Below, one piece after another: positions 27,174 through 36,245 of a DNA stretch of 64,000 nt. Below the pieces are notes generated by a model. That model saw nothing but the letters and a program-made list of their open reading frames with translations. It was not told the DNA's origin and searched no databases. The position numbers were made by a program, and so were the translations under genes. Position 1 is the stretch's first letter, and every line of letters begins with the position of its first letter. Origin of the DNA: Hymenobacter lucidus (GTDB lineage Bacteria; Bacteroidota; Bacteroidia; Cytophagales; Hymenobacteraceae); NCBI RefSeq assembly GCF_020447265.1, contig NZ_JAJADR010000002.1:806001-870000 (forward strand). The letters run 5' to 3'.

Positions 27174-29228
27174 ATGAAAACGCCCACCCTTGAAAACTAC
27201 GCCCTGGGCCGCTGGATGCCCGGCACGGGCCAGTCGCAGGAGCTCTTCGATGCCAGCACCGGCGAGCTGATTGCCACCACCAGCAGCGAAGGACTCGACT
27301 ACGCGGCCATGCTGGACTATGCCCGTCAGAAAGGCAACAAGGCCCTGCGCAAAATGACTTTTCATGAGCGGGGCCGAATGATCAAGGCCCTGGCCCTGCA
27401 CCTCGACAGCAAAAAGGAGGACTTCTACACCCTCAGCTACCGCAGCGGCGCCACCCGCGCCGACTCCTGGATTGACATCGAGGGCGGTATCGGCAACCTG
27501 TTTGCCAATGCCTCGCTGCGTCGCAAATTCCCGGACAAGCCTTTCTACGTCGAGTCGGACCCGATTGCGCTGTCGAAAGCCGGCAACTTCATCGGCCACC
27601 ACATCATGGTACCCAAGGAAGGCGTAGCTATTCACATCAATGCCTACAACTTCCCGATCTGGGGAATGCTGGAGAAAATTGCGGTAAACCTGCTGGCCGG
27701 TATGCCCGCCATTGTGAAGCCCGCCGTGCCTTCGGCCTACCTTACCGAAGCCGTAGTGCGCGAAATCATTGCCTCCAAAATCCTGCCCGAAGGCGCGCTG
27801 CAGCTCGTGTGCGGCACCGGCATCGGCATCCTCGACCACGTCACCTACCAGGATGTCGTTACCTTCACGGGCTCGGCCGAAACGGGCCGCAAGCTCAAGG
27901 GCCACCCGCGCATTCTCGCCGAAGCCGTGCCCTTCAACATGGAGGCCGACTCGCTGAACTCGGCCGTGCTGGGCCCCGATGCCGTACCCGGCACCGCCGA
28001 ATTTGACCTGTTTATCAAGGAAATCCGCAAGGAAATGACGGCCAAGGCCGGGCAGAAATGCACCGCCATCCGCCGCGTTATCGTGCCCGAAAACCTGCTC
28101 GAAGATGTGCAGATTGCCCTCGGCAAAGCGTTGGCCCAAACCACCATCGGCCACCCGCAGGCCGAGGGCGTGCGCATGGGCGCGCTGGCCGGCATGGAGC
28201 AGGTGCGCAAAGTTCGGGAGCAGGTGCGCCACCTCGCCCAGCATACGCCCATCGTGTACGGCGACCTGGACAACGTGCAGGTTATCGGGGGTGACTGCAA
28301 AGTAGGCGCGTTTATGTCGCCCATCGTATTGTTGAATTCCGAGCCGTTCAAATTCACCGACACCCACGATATCGAAGCTTTCGGCCCCGTGGCTACGCTG
28401 ATGCCCTACAAGGACGTGGATGAGGCCATTGCGCTGGCGAATCTGGGCAAGGGCTCCTTGGTGTGCTCGGTGGCTACCAACGACCCACGCACGGCCCAGG
28501 ATTTCGTGCTGGGCGCGGCCACCCACCACGGCCGGATTCTGGTTATCAATGAGGAAGTGGCCAAGGAAAGCACCGGCCACGGCTCCCCCCTGCCCCTGCT
28601 CATCCACGGTGGCCCGGGTCGGGCCGGCGGCGGCCAGGAAATGGGCGGCATGCGCGGCGTGGAGCACTTTATGCAGCGCGTCGCCATTCAGGGCTCCCCG
28701 AGCATGATTACGGCCATTACGGAAGTGTATCAGCCGAAAGCCAAGCAAATTGAGCGCGACAAGCACCCGTTTCAGCACTACTTCGAGGAGCTGGAAATCG
28801 GGCAGACCTATACCACCCACCGCCACACCGTCACGGAAGCCGACATCACCAGCTTTGCCCAGGTGTCGGGCGACAATTTCTACGCTCACGTAGACGCTAC
28901 TTCCCTGGAAGGCACGCTCTTTACGGGCCGTGTGGCCCACGGCTACTACATTCTGAGTAAGGCCGCCGGCATGTTCGTGGATCCGCGCAAAGGGCCAGTG
29001 CTGCTGAATTATGGCCTCGACGAGTGCCGCTTCACCAAGCCCGTGTACCCGGGCATGACCATCGGCGTGAAGCTGACCGTGAAGGAGAAAATTGGCCAGG
29101 AGAAGCGCGACGCCGAGGACGTTGCCAAGGGCATCGTGCGCTGGCTGGTGGACGTGAGCGACGAAACCGGCGAAACGGTGGCGGTGGCTACGATTCTGAC
29201 AATGGTTAAGAAGAAGGATCAGGCATAG
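27174..29228 (+). CDS. paaZ: Bifunctional oxepin-CoA hydrolase / 3-oxo-5,6-dehydrosuberyl-CoA semialdehyde dehydrogenase
   Basis: Opens the oxepin ring and oxidises the resulting aldehyde. The protein has 684 residues. The N-terminal ALDH domain (about 1-520) has its catalytic Cys in AGQKCTAIRRVIVP near residue 295 and TFTGSAETGRKLKGHP for the cofactor. The C-terminal MaoC-like hot-dog domain (about 535-680) has EADITSFAQVSGDNFYAHVD and GRVAHGYYILSKAAGMFV. The ATG at 27174 gives the usual start; a frame opening at 27054 would begin inside paaY and run through the hairpin. Confidence 0.95.
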   Translation: MKTPTLENYALGRWMPGTGQSQELFDASTGELIATTSSEGLDYAAMLDYARQKGNKALRKMTFHERGRMIKALALHLDSKKEDFYTLSYRSGATRADSWIDIEGGIGNLFANASLRRKFPDKPFYVESDPIALSKAGNFIGHHIMVPKEGVAIHINAYNFPIWGMLEKIAVNLLAGMPAIVKPAVPSAYLTEAVVREIIASKILPEGALQLVCGTGIGILDHVTYQDVVTFTGSAETGRKLKGHPRILAEAVPFNMEADSLNSAVLGPDAVPGTAEFDLFIKEIRKEMTAKAGQKCTAIRRVIVPENLLEDVQIALGKALAQTTIGHPQAEGVRMGALAGMEQVRKVREQVRHLAQHTPIVYGDLDNVQVIGGDCKVGAFMSPIVLLNSEPFKFTDTHDIEAFGPVATLMPYKDVDEAIALANLGKGSLVCSVATNDPRTAQDFVLGAATHHGRILVINEEVAKESTGHGSPLPLLIHGGPGRAGGGQEMGGMRGVEHFMQRVAIQGSPSMITAITEVYQPKAKQIERDKHPFQHYFEELEIGQTYTTHRHTVTEADITSFAQVSGDNFYAHVDATSLEGTLFTGRVAHGYYILSKAAGMFVDPRKGPVLLNYGLDECRFTKPVYPGMTIGVKLTVKEKIGQEKRDAEDVAKGIVRWLVDVSDETGETVAVATILTMVKKKDQA

Positions 29229-29243
29229 AATATCCCAACAATA

Positions 29244-29278
29244 GAACGTCATGTCGGCCAGCAGGAGACATGACGTTC
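29244..29278. repeat. 12-bp inverted repeat before the crotonase gene
   Basis: GAACGTCATGTC (29244-29255) and GACATGACGTTC (29267-29278) are perfect arms around an 11-base loop GGCCAGCAGGA. It starts 16 bases after the paaZ stop and ends 18 bases before the next ATG. Confidence 0.8.
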
Positions 29279-29296
29279 ATATTCCCAACCTCTCCC

Positions 29297-30076
29297 ATGA
29301 CAACCACCGATACCCTTTCCGCCGGCAAAGTCGAAGTAACCACCGACGCCCACGGCATCAGCACCGTTTCGTTTTTCCACCCCAGCCATAACTCCCTGCC
29401 TGGCGTGCTGCTCAACGAGCTGGCCCGTACCATTACTGCCACCGGCCAGAATGCCGCTACCAAAGTCATCATTCTGCGCAGTGAGGGCGAGCGGACGTTC
29501 TGCGCCGGGGCCAGCTTCGACGAGCTGATTGCCATTGAGGACGAAGCCCAGGGCTTGGCGTTTTTCTCGGGTTTTGCCCAGGTGATTAACGCCTGCCGCA
29601 CCTGCTCCAAAATCATCATCGGCCGGGTGCAGGGCAAGGCCATTGGCGGTGGCGTGGGCGTGGCCGCCTCCACCGACTACTGCTTTGCCACCGCCCAGGC
29701 CGCCGTGAAGCTCAGCGAGCTGGTGGTCGGCATCGGGCCATTCGTGGTGGGCCCAGCCGTGGAGCGCAAAATCGGCAACGCGGCCTACACGCAACTGGCC
29801 CTGGATGCCGCCGAATTTCGCTCGGCTGAGTGGGCGCAGGCGCGGGGCCTCTACGCCGAAGTGCTAGCCACCACCGCCGAACTGGACCTAGCCGTGCAAA
29901 CCTTCGCCGAAAAGCTGGCCACTTACAACCCCGAGGCCCTGACCGAACTGAAGCAGGTGTGCTGGCAGGGCACCGAGCACTGGGATACGCTGCTTCCTGA
30001 GCGGGCTGCCATCAGCGGCCGGCTGGTGCTGTCGGAATTTACCCGCGCAGCTATTGCGCAGTTTAAGAACCGCTGA
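29297..30076 (+). CDS. Enoyl-CoA hydratase/isomerase family protein of the paa cluster
   Basis: Crotonase-fold protein of 259 residues. The oxyanion-hole motifs are TFCAGASFDE (about 73) and GKAIGGGVGVAAS (about 113). The general acid/base Glu of the first catalytic position is present in KLSELVVGIGPFVVG; the second Glu of canonical hydratases (position of E164 in rat ECH) seems replaced by a nonpolar residue. As the last paa gene it must do either the PaaG isomerisation (epoxide to oxepin) or the PaaF hydration, or both. The ATG at 29297 was used; one at 29270 lies in the hairpin. The product role is inferred. Confidence 0.85.
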   Translation: MTTTDTLSAGKVEVTTDAHGISTVSFFHPSHNSLPGVLLNELARTITATGQNAATKVIILRSEGERTFCAGASFDELIAIEDEAQGLAFFSGFAQVINACRTCSKIIIGRVQGKAIGGGVGVAASTDYCFATAQAAVKLSELVVGIGPFVVGPAVERKIGNAAYTQLALDAAEFRSAEWAQARGLYAEVLATTAELDLAVQTFAEKLATYNPEALTELKQVCWQGTEHWDTLLPERAAISGRLVLSEFTRAAIAQFKNR

Positions 30077-30094
30077 TCAGCCTTCTAGCACGTC

Positions 30095-30130
30095 AAAGCG
30101 CCCGTTTCCAGCAGTGGAAACGGGCGCTTT
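30095..30130 (+). terminator. Intrinsic terminator at the end of the paa cluster
   Basis: Perfect 15-bp arms AAAGCGCCCGTTTCC/GGAAACGGGCGCTTT with a 6-base loop, 19 bp after the last paa stop codon. Confidence 0.88.
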
Positions 30131-30337
30131 GGTGTTTAGACCAAGGTCAGTCGGCGGCAGAGCGACGAAGTTTCAGGGAGCGGGAAGGCCGTTACGAGTT
30201 GCATCTTTTTGAATATATTTATTAAGCCGCATACAGAGGTCACCGGGCGGCTTCGTGGTTTCGGCAGGCGGGCGAAAAGGCACTGCCGCCTGCCTATCCC
30301 GATTAAATGGTCATTTAACCACCTTTCGGTTCCGATC

Positions 30338-32089
30338 ATGAAACAGCCGTTGCCTTATTGGTTTCTCTGCCTGCCGCTGGCTTTACTGAGTTGGAGTTGC
30401 AGCGAGAAGAAGGCCACCCCGTCCCGTAAGGCGCTCAATGAAATGAACCTCAAAGCGGGCAAGGTTATCATCTGTGGACTGCCCGACGCGCAGTTTGGTA
30501 CGGTGCGTTTTCCCATTGCCTGTCCCGGCCCGGCCCAGGAAAGCTTCGGCCTGGGTCTCAAGCTGCTGCATTCCTTCGAGTACGAGGAAGCCGAGAAAGT
30601 CTTTGCCGGTATTATTCGCACTCAGCCTACTTGTGCCATGGCCTACTGGGGCGTGGCCATGAGCAATTTCCACCCGCTTTGGGCCCCGCCCACGGAAGCC
30701 GAGCTGCAGAAAGGCGCTAAAGCTGTGGCTATTGCCCGCGCCCTGCCGCAATTGCCGGCCCGGGAAGCCGATTACCTCGCCACCATTGCCGCCTTCTACC
30801 AGGACTGGCCTACCGTAGACCACCGGACGCGGTGCCTGCGCTTTGAGCAGGCCACGGAGCAGCTGGCCCAGAAGTACCCGGATGATAAGGAGGCCACCGT
30901 TTTTTACGCTCTGGCCCTGACGGCTGCCGCGGCCCCAACCGATACCACGTTTACCAAGCAGAAAAAGGCCGGCCGGATTCTGGCCGCCCTATACCCCGAC
31001 AATCTGAACCATCCGGGCATCGTGCATTACCTTATTCACGCCTACGATACGCCCACGCTGGCCGTCCGGGCCCTGCCGGCTGCCCGCCGCTATGCCGCGG
31101 TGGCGCCTTCCTCGGCCCATGCCCAGCACATGCCCTCCCATATTTTCACCCGGCTGGGCCTCTGGACGGAGAATATTGAGTCGAATCTTGCCTCAGTAGC
31201 GGCGGCGCAGTGCTACGCCCAGCAAGCCGGCATAAAAGGCCACTGGGATGAGGAGCTGCACGGTCTCGACTACCTGATGTACGCTTACCTGCAGAAAGGC
31301 GAAAACCGCCTGGCCCGCCAGCAGTGGGACTATCTGCAAACCATCCAACAGGTTGAGCCGCTCACGTTTAAGGTAGCTTATTCCTTTGCCGCCATACCCG
31401 CCCGCTACCTGCTCGAAAACCGCAATTGGCCGGAAGCCGCCACCTTGCAAAGCCATGCCACCGACTTTCCCTGGGAAAAATTTCCGTGGCAGAAAGCCAT
31501 TATCCATTTCGCCCGGCTAATGGGGGCGGCGCACACCCACAACCGGCCCGCCGCCCAAGCTGAGGTGCAGGAGCTGCGGCGGCTGCAGGCGCTTCTATTG
31601 CAACAGAAAGACGCCTACAAAGCTACTCAGGTCGAAATCCAGCTTACCAGTGGCCTGGCTTGGCTGGATATGCAGGACGGAAAACCCGAGCAGGCCCTGC
31701 GCCGGATGCGGGCCGCTGCCGACCTGGAAGACCGCACCGAAAAGCCCCCCGTAACCCCTGGCGAAGTACTGCCGGCACGCGAGCTGCTGGGCGACATGCT
31801 CCTGCAGTTACACCGGCCAAACGAGGCGCTGGCGGCCTACGAGGAGGATTTGCGCCGGCACCCCAACCGATTCAACGGGCTCTACGGCGCCGGGCTAGCG
31901 GCAGGGCAAATTGGCAATGAAGCCAAAGCCAACCGGTATTACCAACAGCTACTGACGCAGGCGTCCGGCTCTACCCGGCCCGAATTAAGCGCTGCCCGCC
32001 GTTTTCTAGCCGTCCATAGCCAGCCGACAGCAGCCAGTGATTCTCCGGTTCGGTATACTTCGTACGCGGCGCACCCAGCCAGCCGGTAG
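30338..32089 (+). CDS. TPR-containing lipoprotein
   Basis: The protein has 583 residues. The signal peptide ends at a lipobox LSWSC with C21 as the lipidated Cys. The body is helical, with TPR-like repeats near residues 60-110 (HSFEYEEAEKVFAGIIRTQP) and 480-570 (LLQLHRPNEALAAYEEDLRR). HAQHMPSHIFTRLG near residue 265 is a conserved block of an exported TPR family. It is probably anchored on the periplasmic or outer-membrane side. No partner is evident. The start at 30338 is fixed by the signal peptide; the frame opens further upstream at 30209 without one. Confidence 0.85.
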   Translation: MKQPLPYWFLCLPLALLSWSCSEKKATPSRKALNEMNLKAGKVIICGLPDAQFGTVRFPIACPGPAQESFGLGLKLLHSFEYEEAEKVFAGIIRTQPTCAMAYWGVAMSNFHPLWAPPTEAELQKGAKAVAIARALPQLPAREADYLATIAAFYQDWPTVDHRTRCLRFEQATEQLAQKYPDDKEATVFYALALTAAAAPTDTTFTKQKKAGRILAALYPDNLNHPGIVHYLIHAYDTPTLAVRALPAARRYAAVAPSSAHAQHMPSHIFTRLGLWTENIESNLASVAAAQCYAQQAGIKGHWDEELHGLDYLMYAYLQKGENRLARQQWDYLQTIQQVEPLTFKVAYSFAAIPARYLLENRNWPEAATLQSHATDFPWEKFPWQKAIIHFARLMGAAHTHNRPAAQAEVQELRRLQALLLQQKDAYKATQVEIQLTSGLAWLDMQDGKPEQALRRMRAAADLEDRTEKPPVTPGEVLPARELLGDMLLQLHRPNEALAAYEEDLRRHPNRFNGLYGAGLAAGQIGNEAKANRYYQQLLTQASGSTRPELSAARRFLAVHSQPTAASDSPVRYTSYAAHPASR

Positions 32090-32129
32090 CCGTTACACAA
32101 GCAGCTGGCTACGAAACCGGCGCGGCACA

Positions 32130-32162
32130 AAAAAGCCCATCCGACTCGCGGATGGGCTTTTT
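32130..32162. terminator. Bidirectional terminator between convergent genes
   Basis: Perfect 13-bp arms AAAAAGCCCATCC/GGATGGGCTTTTT with a 7-base loop; U-tracts on both strands. It lies between the TPR gene stop (32089) and the icd stop (32184). Confidence 0.92.
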
Positions 32163-32183
32163 CACTGGCAATTAGCGCGGCAC

Positions 32184-33416
32184 TTATTGGCCCAGCTTAG
32201 CTTTCAGGTTCGTGTCCAGGGCTTCCAGGAACTCCTCGGTGTAGAGGTAGTCGCGGCCGTGCTCCACTTTGTTGCCGTGGATGCAGACGGCCAGGTCCTT
32301 GGTCATCTTGCCGCTTTCCACGGTTTCGATGCATACGGCTTCCAGCTTGTGGCAGAAGTCGATAAGCTCCTGATTGTCGTCGAGCTTGCCGCGGAACTCC
32401 AGGCCGCGCGTCCAGGCGAAGATGCTGGCAATGGGGTTGGTGGAGGTGGGCTTGCCTTTCTGATGGTCGCGGTAGTGGCGCGTCACGGTGCCGTGGGCCG
32501 CTTCGGCTTCCATGGTGCCGCCGTCGGGCGTTACCAGCGTCGAGGTCATCAGGCCCAACGAGCCGAAGCCCTGAGCTACGGTGTCGCTCTGCACGTCGCC
32601 GTCGTAGTTTTTGCAGGCCCACACGAAGTTGCCGTTCCATTTCAGGGCCGAGGCTACCATGTCGTCAATCAGCCGGTGCTCGTAGGTGATGCCGGCTTCC
32701 GTAAACTTAGCCTGGTAGTCCTGCTCGTAGATTTCCTGGAAGATGTCCTTGAAGCGGCCATCGTACTTTTTCAGGATGGTGTTTTTGGTCGACAAATACA
32801 GCGGCCAGCCTTTCATCAACGCCTGGTTGAAGCAGGCGTGGGCAAAGCCGCGGATGGATTCGTCGGTGTTGTACATGGCCAGGGCCACACCGTCGCTTTT
32901 GAAGTTGTAGACCTCAAACGATTGTGCTTCGCCGCCGTCTTCGGGCTGGAAGCTGATGGTGAGCTTGCCTTTGCCCTTGGTCACGAAATCGGTGGCGCGG
33001 TACTGGTCGCCGAAAGCGTGGCGGCCGATGCAGATCGGGGCCGTCCAGTTGGGTACCAGGCGGGGCACGTTGCTCATCACGATTGGCTCGCGGAACACGG
33101 TGCCGTCCAGAATGTTGCGGATGGTGCCGTTCGGCGACTTCCACATCTGCTTGAGGTTGAACTCCTTCACGCGCTCCTCGTCGGGCGTAATGGTGGCACA
33201 CTTGATGCCCACGCCGTATTGCTTGATGGCGTTGGCCGCGTCGATGGTTACCTGGTCGTTGGTTTCGTCGCGGTACTCGATTCCCAGATCGTAGTACTTA
33301 ATGTCCAGCTCCAGGTACGGGGTAATCAGCTTATCCTTGATGAATTTCCAGATGATACGCGTCATCTCGTCGCCGTCAAGCTCCACGACCGGGTTAGCTA
33401 CTTTAATCTTTGCCAT
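32184..33416 (-). CDS. icd: NADP-dependent isocitrate dehydrogenase
   Basis: TCA-cycle enzyme converting isocitrate to 2-oxoglutarate. The protein has 410 residues. The sequence is of the homodimeric eukaryote-like NADP type: [20 protein letters not shown] start, [20 protein letters not shown] (substrate loop), and [17 protein letters not shown] near the C-terminal nucleotide site. The ATG at 33416 gives this standard start; the frame extends upstream without conservation. It stands alone as a single gene. Confidence 0.96.
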   Translation of the reverse strand: MAKIKVANPVVELDGDEMTRIIWKFIKDKLITPYLELDIKYYDLGIEYRDETNDQVTIDAANAIKQYGVGIKCATITPDEERVKEFNLKQMWKSPNGTIRNILDGTVFREPIVMSNVPRLVPNWTAPICIGRHAFGDQYRATDFVTKGKGKLTISFQPEDGGEAQSFEVYNFKSDGVALAMYNTDESIRGFAHACFNQALMKGWPLYLSTKNTILKKYDGRFKDIFQEIYEQDYQAKFTEAGITYEHRLIDDMVASALKWNGNFVWACKNYDGDVQSDTVAQGFGSLGLMTSTLVTPDGGTMEAEAAHGTVTRHYRDHQKGKPTSTNPIASIFAWTRGLEFRGKLDDNQELIDFCHKLEAVCIETVESGKMTKDLAVCIHGNKVEHGRDYLYTEEFLEALDTNLKAKLGQ

Positions 33417-33666
33417 TGTTGAGAGTTTGGATTGAGCCCGCAATGTACACACGCCGCGTAGACCTACGTAGCGTCTGCTTTGCATTGAGGTCGTAATACG
33501 TAGCCGGGCCGGTATAGTCTAGCCGCCGGGCTCAAAGCTAGTTGGCCGTATCAAGCGCAAGGAGCGTTTCTACTGTACTTTTACCGCTGCCTGCTATCGT
33601 CCGACCCTTCCCTTTGCGCCAGGCTTGAGGCAAGTACCCATTTCCAGAGTCTAATCCAGTCATTGT

Positions 33667-34836
33667 ATGCACAATCTATTTCGCCGGGCCGCGCTACGCA
33701 AAGCCCTGATAGTTGGCGCCACCTTGTGCTCCACGCTTTTCCTGACCCCGGCCGCCACGGCCCAGAGCTTTGCCAAAGGCGCCGACGTGGGTTGGCTGCA
33801 GCAGATGGAAGCCACCGGCTACGTGTTCTACAACGACCAGGGCGTGGCCCAGGACTGTTTCCAGATCCTGAAAGACAAAGGCATCAACTCCATTCGGCTG
33901 CGCGTGTTCGTTAATCCTTCCAACGACAAAGCAAGCGGCCATTGCAGCCCGGCCGAAGTGGTAATGATGGCCAAGCGGGCCAAAAATCTGGGTTTCCGCC
34001 TCATGATTGACTTCCACTACAGCGACACCTGGGCCGACCCGGCCAAGCAGGCCAAGCCCGCCGCTTGGGCCAGCCACCCATTTCCACAGCTAATGCAGGA
34101 TGTGTACGACCACACCTTCAGCGTGATGACCAGCCTGAAGGCCAGCGGCGTCACCCCCGAATGGGTCCAGATTGGCAACGAGATACCCAATGGCATGATG
34201 TGGCCCGAGGGCAGCACCACTAACTTCAGCCAGCTTACCCAGCTCATCAATAAGGGCTATGACGCGGTGAAGGCCGTGAGTGCCAGCTCGAAGGTAATTG
34301 TGCACCTCGACCGGGGCAACGACAGTGCCCTGTACCGCTCGTTCTTCGACAATCTGACCGCCAACAAGGGCAAATACGACGTCATCGGCATGTCGTACTA
34401 TCCTTTCTGGCTGAAGCAGGATTACACGGCCTCCATCGACAACCTGCAGGCCAACATGAACGACATGGTAAGCCGCTACGGCAAAGAAGTAATCATCACC
34501 GAAGTAGGCGGCGACTACAAGCTGCCGCAGAATACCTACGACATGCTGGTGGCCGTCATCAAGGCTACCCAGGCGGTGCCCAACGGCAAGGGGCTGGGGG
34601 TGTTTTACTGGGAGCCGCAAGGCGCCAAAAGCTGGAGCGGCTACCAGCTCAGCGCCTGGGGCGACGATGGCCGCCCCACCCCGGCGCTCAACGCCTTCCT
34701 CTACGACAACCGGCTGACCAATCCCGGCCTCAAGCCCAATACATCACCCCGCAAAAGCCAGCCGGCTAAGCCTGCGCCTAAGCCAAAACGCGCCAGCAAA
34801 ACAACGCCTGCTGGCTCCGCAAAGCCGGTTCGGTAA
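33667..34836 (+). CDS. Arabinogalactan endo-beta-1,4-galactanase (GH53)
   Basis: Secreted hydrolase of beta-1,4-galactan side chains of pectin (type I arabinogalactan). The protein has 389 residues. The signal peptide ends near PAATAQSF. The (beta/alpha)8 barrel carries acid/base E172 in WVQIGNEIPNGMMW and nucleophile E279 in EVIITEVGGDY, plus INSIRLRVFVNP and MIDFHYSDTWADP, all GH53 hallmarks. The last about 40 residues are Lys/Pro/Ser-rich and unstructured, not a T9SS domain. No other galactan-use genes (SusCD, galactosidase) are nearby, so it is an isolated enzyme here. Confidence 0.93.
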   Translation: MHNLFRRAALRKALIVGATLCSTLFLTPAATAQSFAKGADVGWLQQMEATGYVFYNDQGVAQDCFQILKDKGINSIRLRVFVNPSNDKASGHCSPAEVVMMAKRAKNLGFRLMIDFHYSDTWADPAKQAKPAAWASHPFPQLMQDVYDHTFSVMTSLKASGVTPEWVQIGNEIPNGMMWPEGSTTNFSQLTQLINKGYDAVKAVSASSKVIVHLDRGNDSALYRSFFDNLTANKGKYDVIGMSYYPFWLKQDYTASIDNLQANMNDMVSRYGKEVIITEVGGDYKLPQNTYDMLVAVIKATQAVPNGKGLGVFYWEPQGAKSWSGYQLSAWGDDGRPTPALNAFLYDNRLTNPGLKPNTSPRKSQPAKPAPKPKRASKTTPAGSAKPVR

Positions 34837-34853
34837 CAACTTACTACCAAATA

Positions 34854-34897
34854 AAAAGGGCCGCAGCAACTGTAATATACAGTGCTGCGGCCCTTTT
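34854..34897. terminator. Bidirectional terminator, galactanase/map
   Basis: AAAAGGGCCGCAGCA and GCTGCGGCCCTTTT arms, extended by an ACTGTA/TACAGT inner stem with one bulge. Located between the convergent stops at 34836 and 34921. Confidence 0.9.
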
Positions 34898-34920
34898 CGG
34901 GTACAGTTGGCAGCTAAGAG

Positions 34921-35688
34921 CTAGTCCCAGATGCCGTTGGCCGAGGTAAGGATCAGGGGCTGGCCGTCGGTGACTACCAGCGTGTGCTCGTGCTGGGCCA
35001 CAAAGCTGCCATCTTTGGTAGCCAGCGTCCAGCCGTCGTTGTTGAGTTGGTGGGCAAAGCTGGCGCGGGTAGAAATGAATGTTTCGACGGCTACCACCGA
35101 GTTCTTCTTGAAACGCTTCAGGTTGTGGCGGTCGTAGTAGTTGGGAATTTCGCTGGGCTCCTCGTGCAGGCTGCGCCCGATGCCGTGCCCCACGAGGTTT
35201 TTGATGACGCGGAAGCCGGCTTTGCGGGCTTCGGTTTCAATCAGTCCGCCAATATCGGCGATGCGCACCCCGCCCCGGATGCGGCTGATGGCCGTGCGCA
35301 GGATCTGCCGAGAGGCATCTACCAAAGGCTGGTGCTGATGTATGTCGGTGCCGAGCACAAATGAGCCACCGTTGTCGGCCCAGTAGCCGCCCTTCTCCGC
35401 CGACACGTCGATGTTGACTAGGTCGCCTTCCCGCAGCACTTTATGCGCCGCCGGAATGCCGTGCGCCACTTCCTGATTGACGCTGATGCACGTCCAGCCC
35501 GGGAAGCCGTAGGCAAGGCGCGGGGCCGAGCGGGCGCCCATCGAGGTCAGCAGGCGGCCGCCGTATTCGTCCAGCTCCTTGGTGCTCATACCGGGCTGGG
35601 CGTAGGCGCGCATCTGCTGGAGAGTATTGGCCACGGCGGCGCTGATCTGCTGGAGGCCGGTCAGCTCGGCTTGGGAGGTGATGGACAT
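34921..35688 (-). CDS. map: Methionine aminopeptidase, type I
   Basis: Removes the initiator Met from nascent proteins; dinuclear metal enzyme. The protein has 255 residues. Metal ligands lie in VNIDVSAEKGGYWADNGGSF (two Asp), GHGIGRSLHEEP (His), VVAVETFIS (Glu) and AQHEHTLVV (Glu). The start MSITSQAELTGLQQISAAVA is typical of Bacteroidota Map. No N-terminal zinc finger is present. The gene is not in a ribosomal cluster here and lies between a convergent galactanase and tRNA-Ser genes. Confidence 0.94.
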   Translation of the reverse strand: MSITSQAELTGLQQISAAVANTLQQMRAYAQPGMSTKELDEYGGRLLTSMGARSAPRLAYGFPGWTCISVNQEVAHGIPAAHKVLREGDLVNIDVSAEKGGYWADNGGSFVLGTDIHQHQPLVDASRQILRTAISRIRGGVRIADIGGLIETEARKAGFRVIKNLVGHGIGRSLHEEPSEIPNYYDRHNLKRFKKNSVVAVETFISTRASFAHQLNNDGWTLATKDGSFVAQHEHTLVVTDGQPLILTSANGIWD

Positions 35689-35810
35689 GGCAAGGAGTTG
35701 GTTGTCGTAATTCAGTTGGGGCTAGTGCCCTATTCCTAAAGGAGGAATGTGCCCAACACAGAGCAAACATGCAAGATTCATTCTGCGTTTTTTGTTCCTA
35801 CCAAAAACGA

Positions 35811-35843
35811 AAAACCCCGCTTGCGTAATGCAAACGGGGTTTT
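35811..35843 (-). terminator. Terminator after tRNA-Ser(UGA)
   Basis: AAAACCCCGCTTGC pairs with GCAAACGGGGTTTT with one wobble, a 5-base loop and a T-run on the minus strand (TTTTTCGTTTTTGG). It lies 4 bases downstream of the tRNA 3' end. Confidence 0.8.
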
Positions 35844-35846
35844 CTG

Positions 35847-35931
35847 TAGAGAGCGAGGGATTCGAACCCCCGGAGGTTTAACCCTCAACGGTTTTCAAGA
35901 CCGCCGCAATCGACCACTCTGCCAGCTCTCT
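35847..35931 (-). tRNA. tRNA-Ser (anticodon UGA)
   Basis: 85 bases on the minus strand. The acceptor stem AGAGAGC pairs with GCTCTCT, the T arm has GGTTCGAATCC, and the anticodon loop reads CTTGAAA (UGA) between GCGGT/ACCGT-type stem halves. It has the long variable arm of serine tRNAs (about GAGGGTTAAACCTC). No encoded CCA. Confidence 0.93.
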
Positions 35932-35959
35932 AGATGTGGTAAATACGCGTGTTCGTGGT

Positions 35960-35991
35960 AAAAAAGCAGTTGCCGCACGATCTGCGGCAAC
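35960..35991 (-). terminator. Terminator after tRNA-Ser(CGA)
   Basis: Perfect 9-bp arms GTTGCCGCA/TGCGGCAAC with a 5-base loop; on the minus strand the stem is followed by TGCTTTTTT. It separates the two serine tRNA genes, so they are probably independent transcripts. Confidence 0.8.
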
Positions 35992-35998
35992 GAACGAG

Positions 35999-36085
35999 TA
36001 GAGAGGGGGGGATTCGAACCCCCGATACCCTTGCAGGTATAACGGATTTCGAATCCGTCGCATTCGACCACTCTGCCACCTCTCT
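35999..36085 (-). tRNA. tRNA-Ser (anticodon CGA)
   Basis: 87 bases on the minus strand. The acceptor stem AGAGAGG pairs with CCTCTCT. The anticodon loop reads TTCGAAA (CGA). The long variable arm contains TATACCTGCAAGGGTATC and the T arm GGGTTCGAATCCC. It reads UCG codons. No encoded CCA. The second serine isoacceptor lies 68 bp downstream. Confidence 0.93.
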
Positions 36086-36245
36086 ATAAGGTTGTAATGA
36101 ATGGTTTCGGGACGACAAAAGTAATAGGCCACCGTTAGCAGACAATACCGCCAACGTATTTTTTTTGCTTTTTTCTGGTCAAAAAAAGCCTTTCTGCTTC
36201 ATGCTGACCAGCATTCCAACGTGTTAGCAATTCACGCTGAACGTC

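Noticed and set aside
27132..29252. Long minus-strand open frame (706 codons) opposite paaZ
   Set aside because: It is the antisense of a clear paaZ gene; the His/Gly/Val-rich translation and absence of any domain indicate a GC-bias artefact.
32037..33422. Long plus-strand open frame (461 codons) opposite icd
   Set aside because: Antisense shadow of icd; no motif, Val/His/Gly-rich composition.
36160..36190. T-rich/A-rich palindrome before the tRNA genes
   Set aside because: The stem is only A/T (GCTTTTTT/AAAAAAAGC), too weak to call as a terminator or site.
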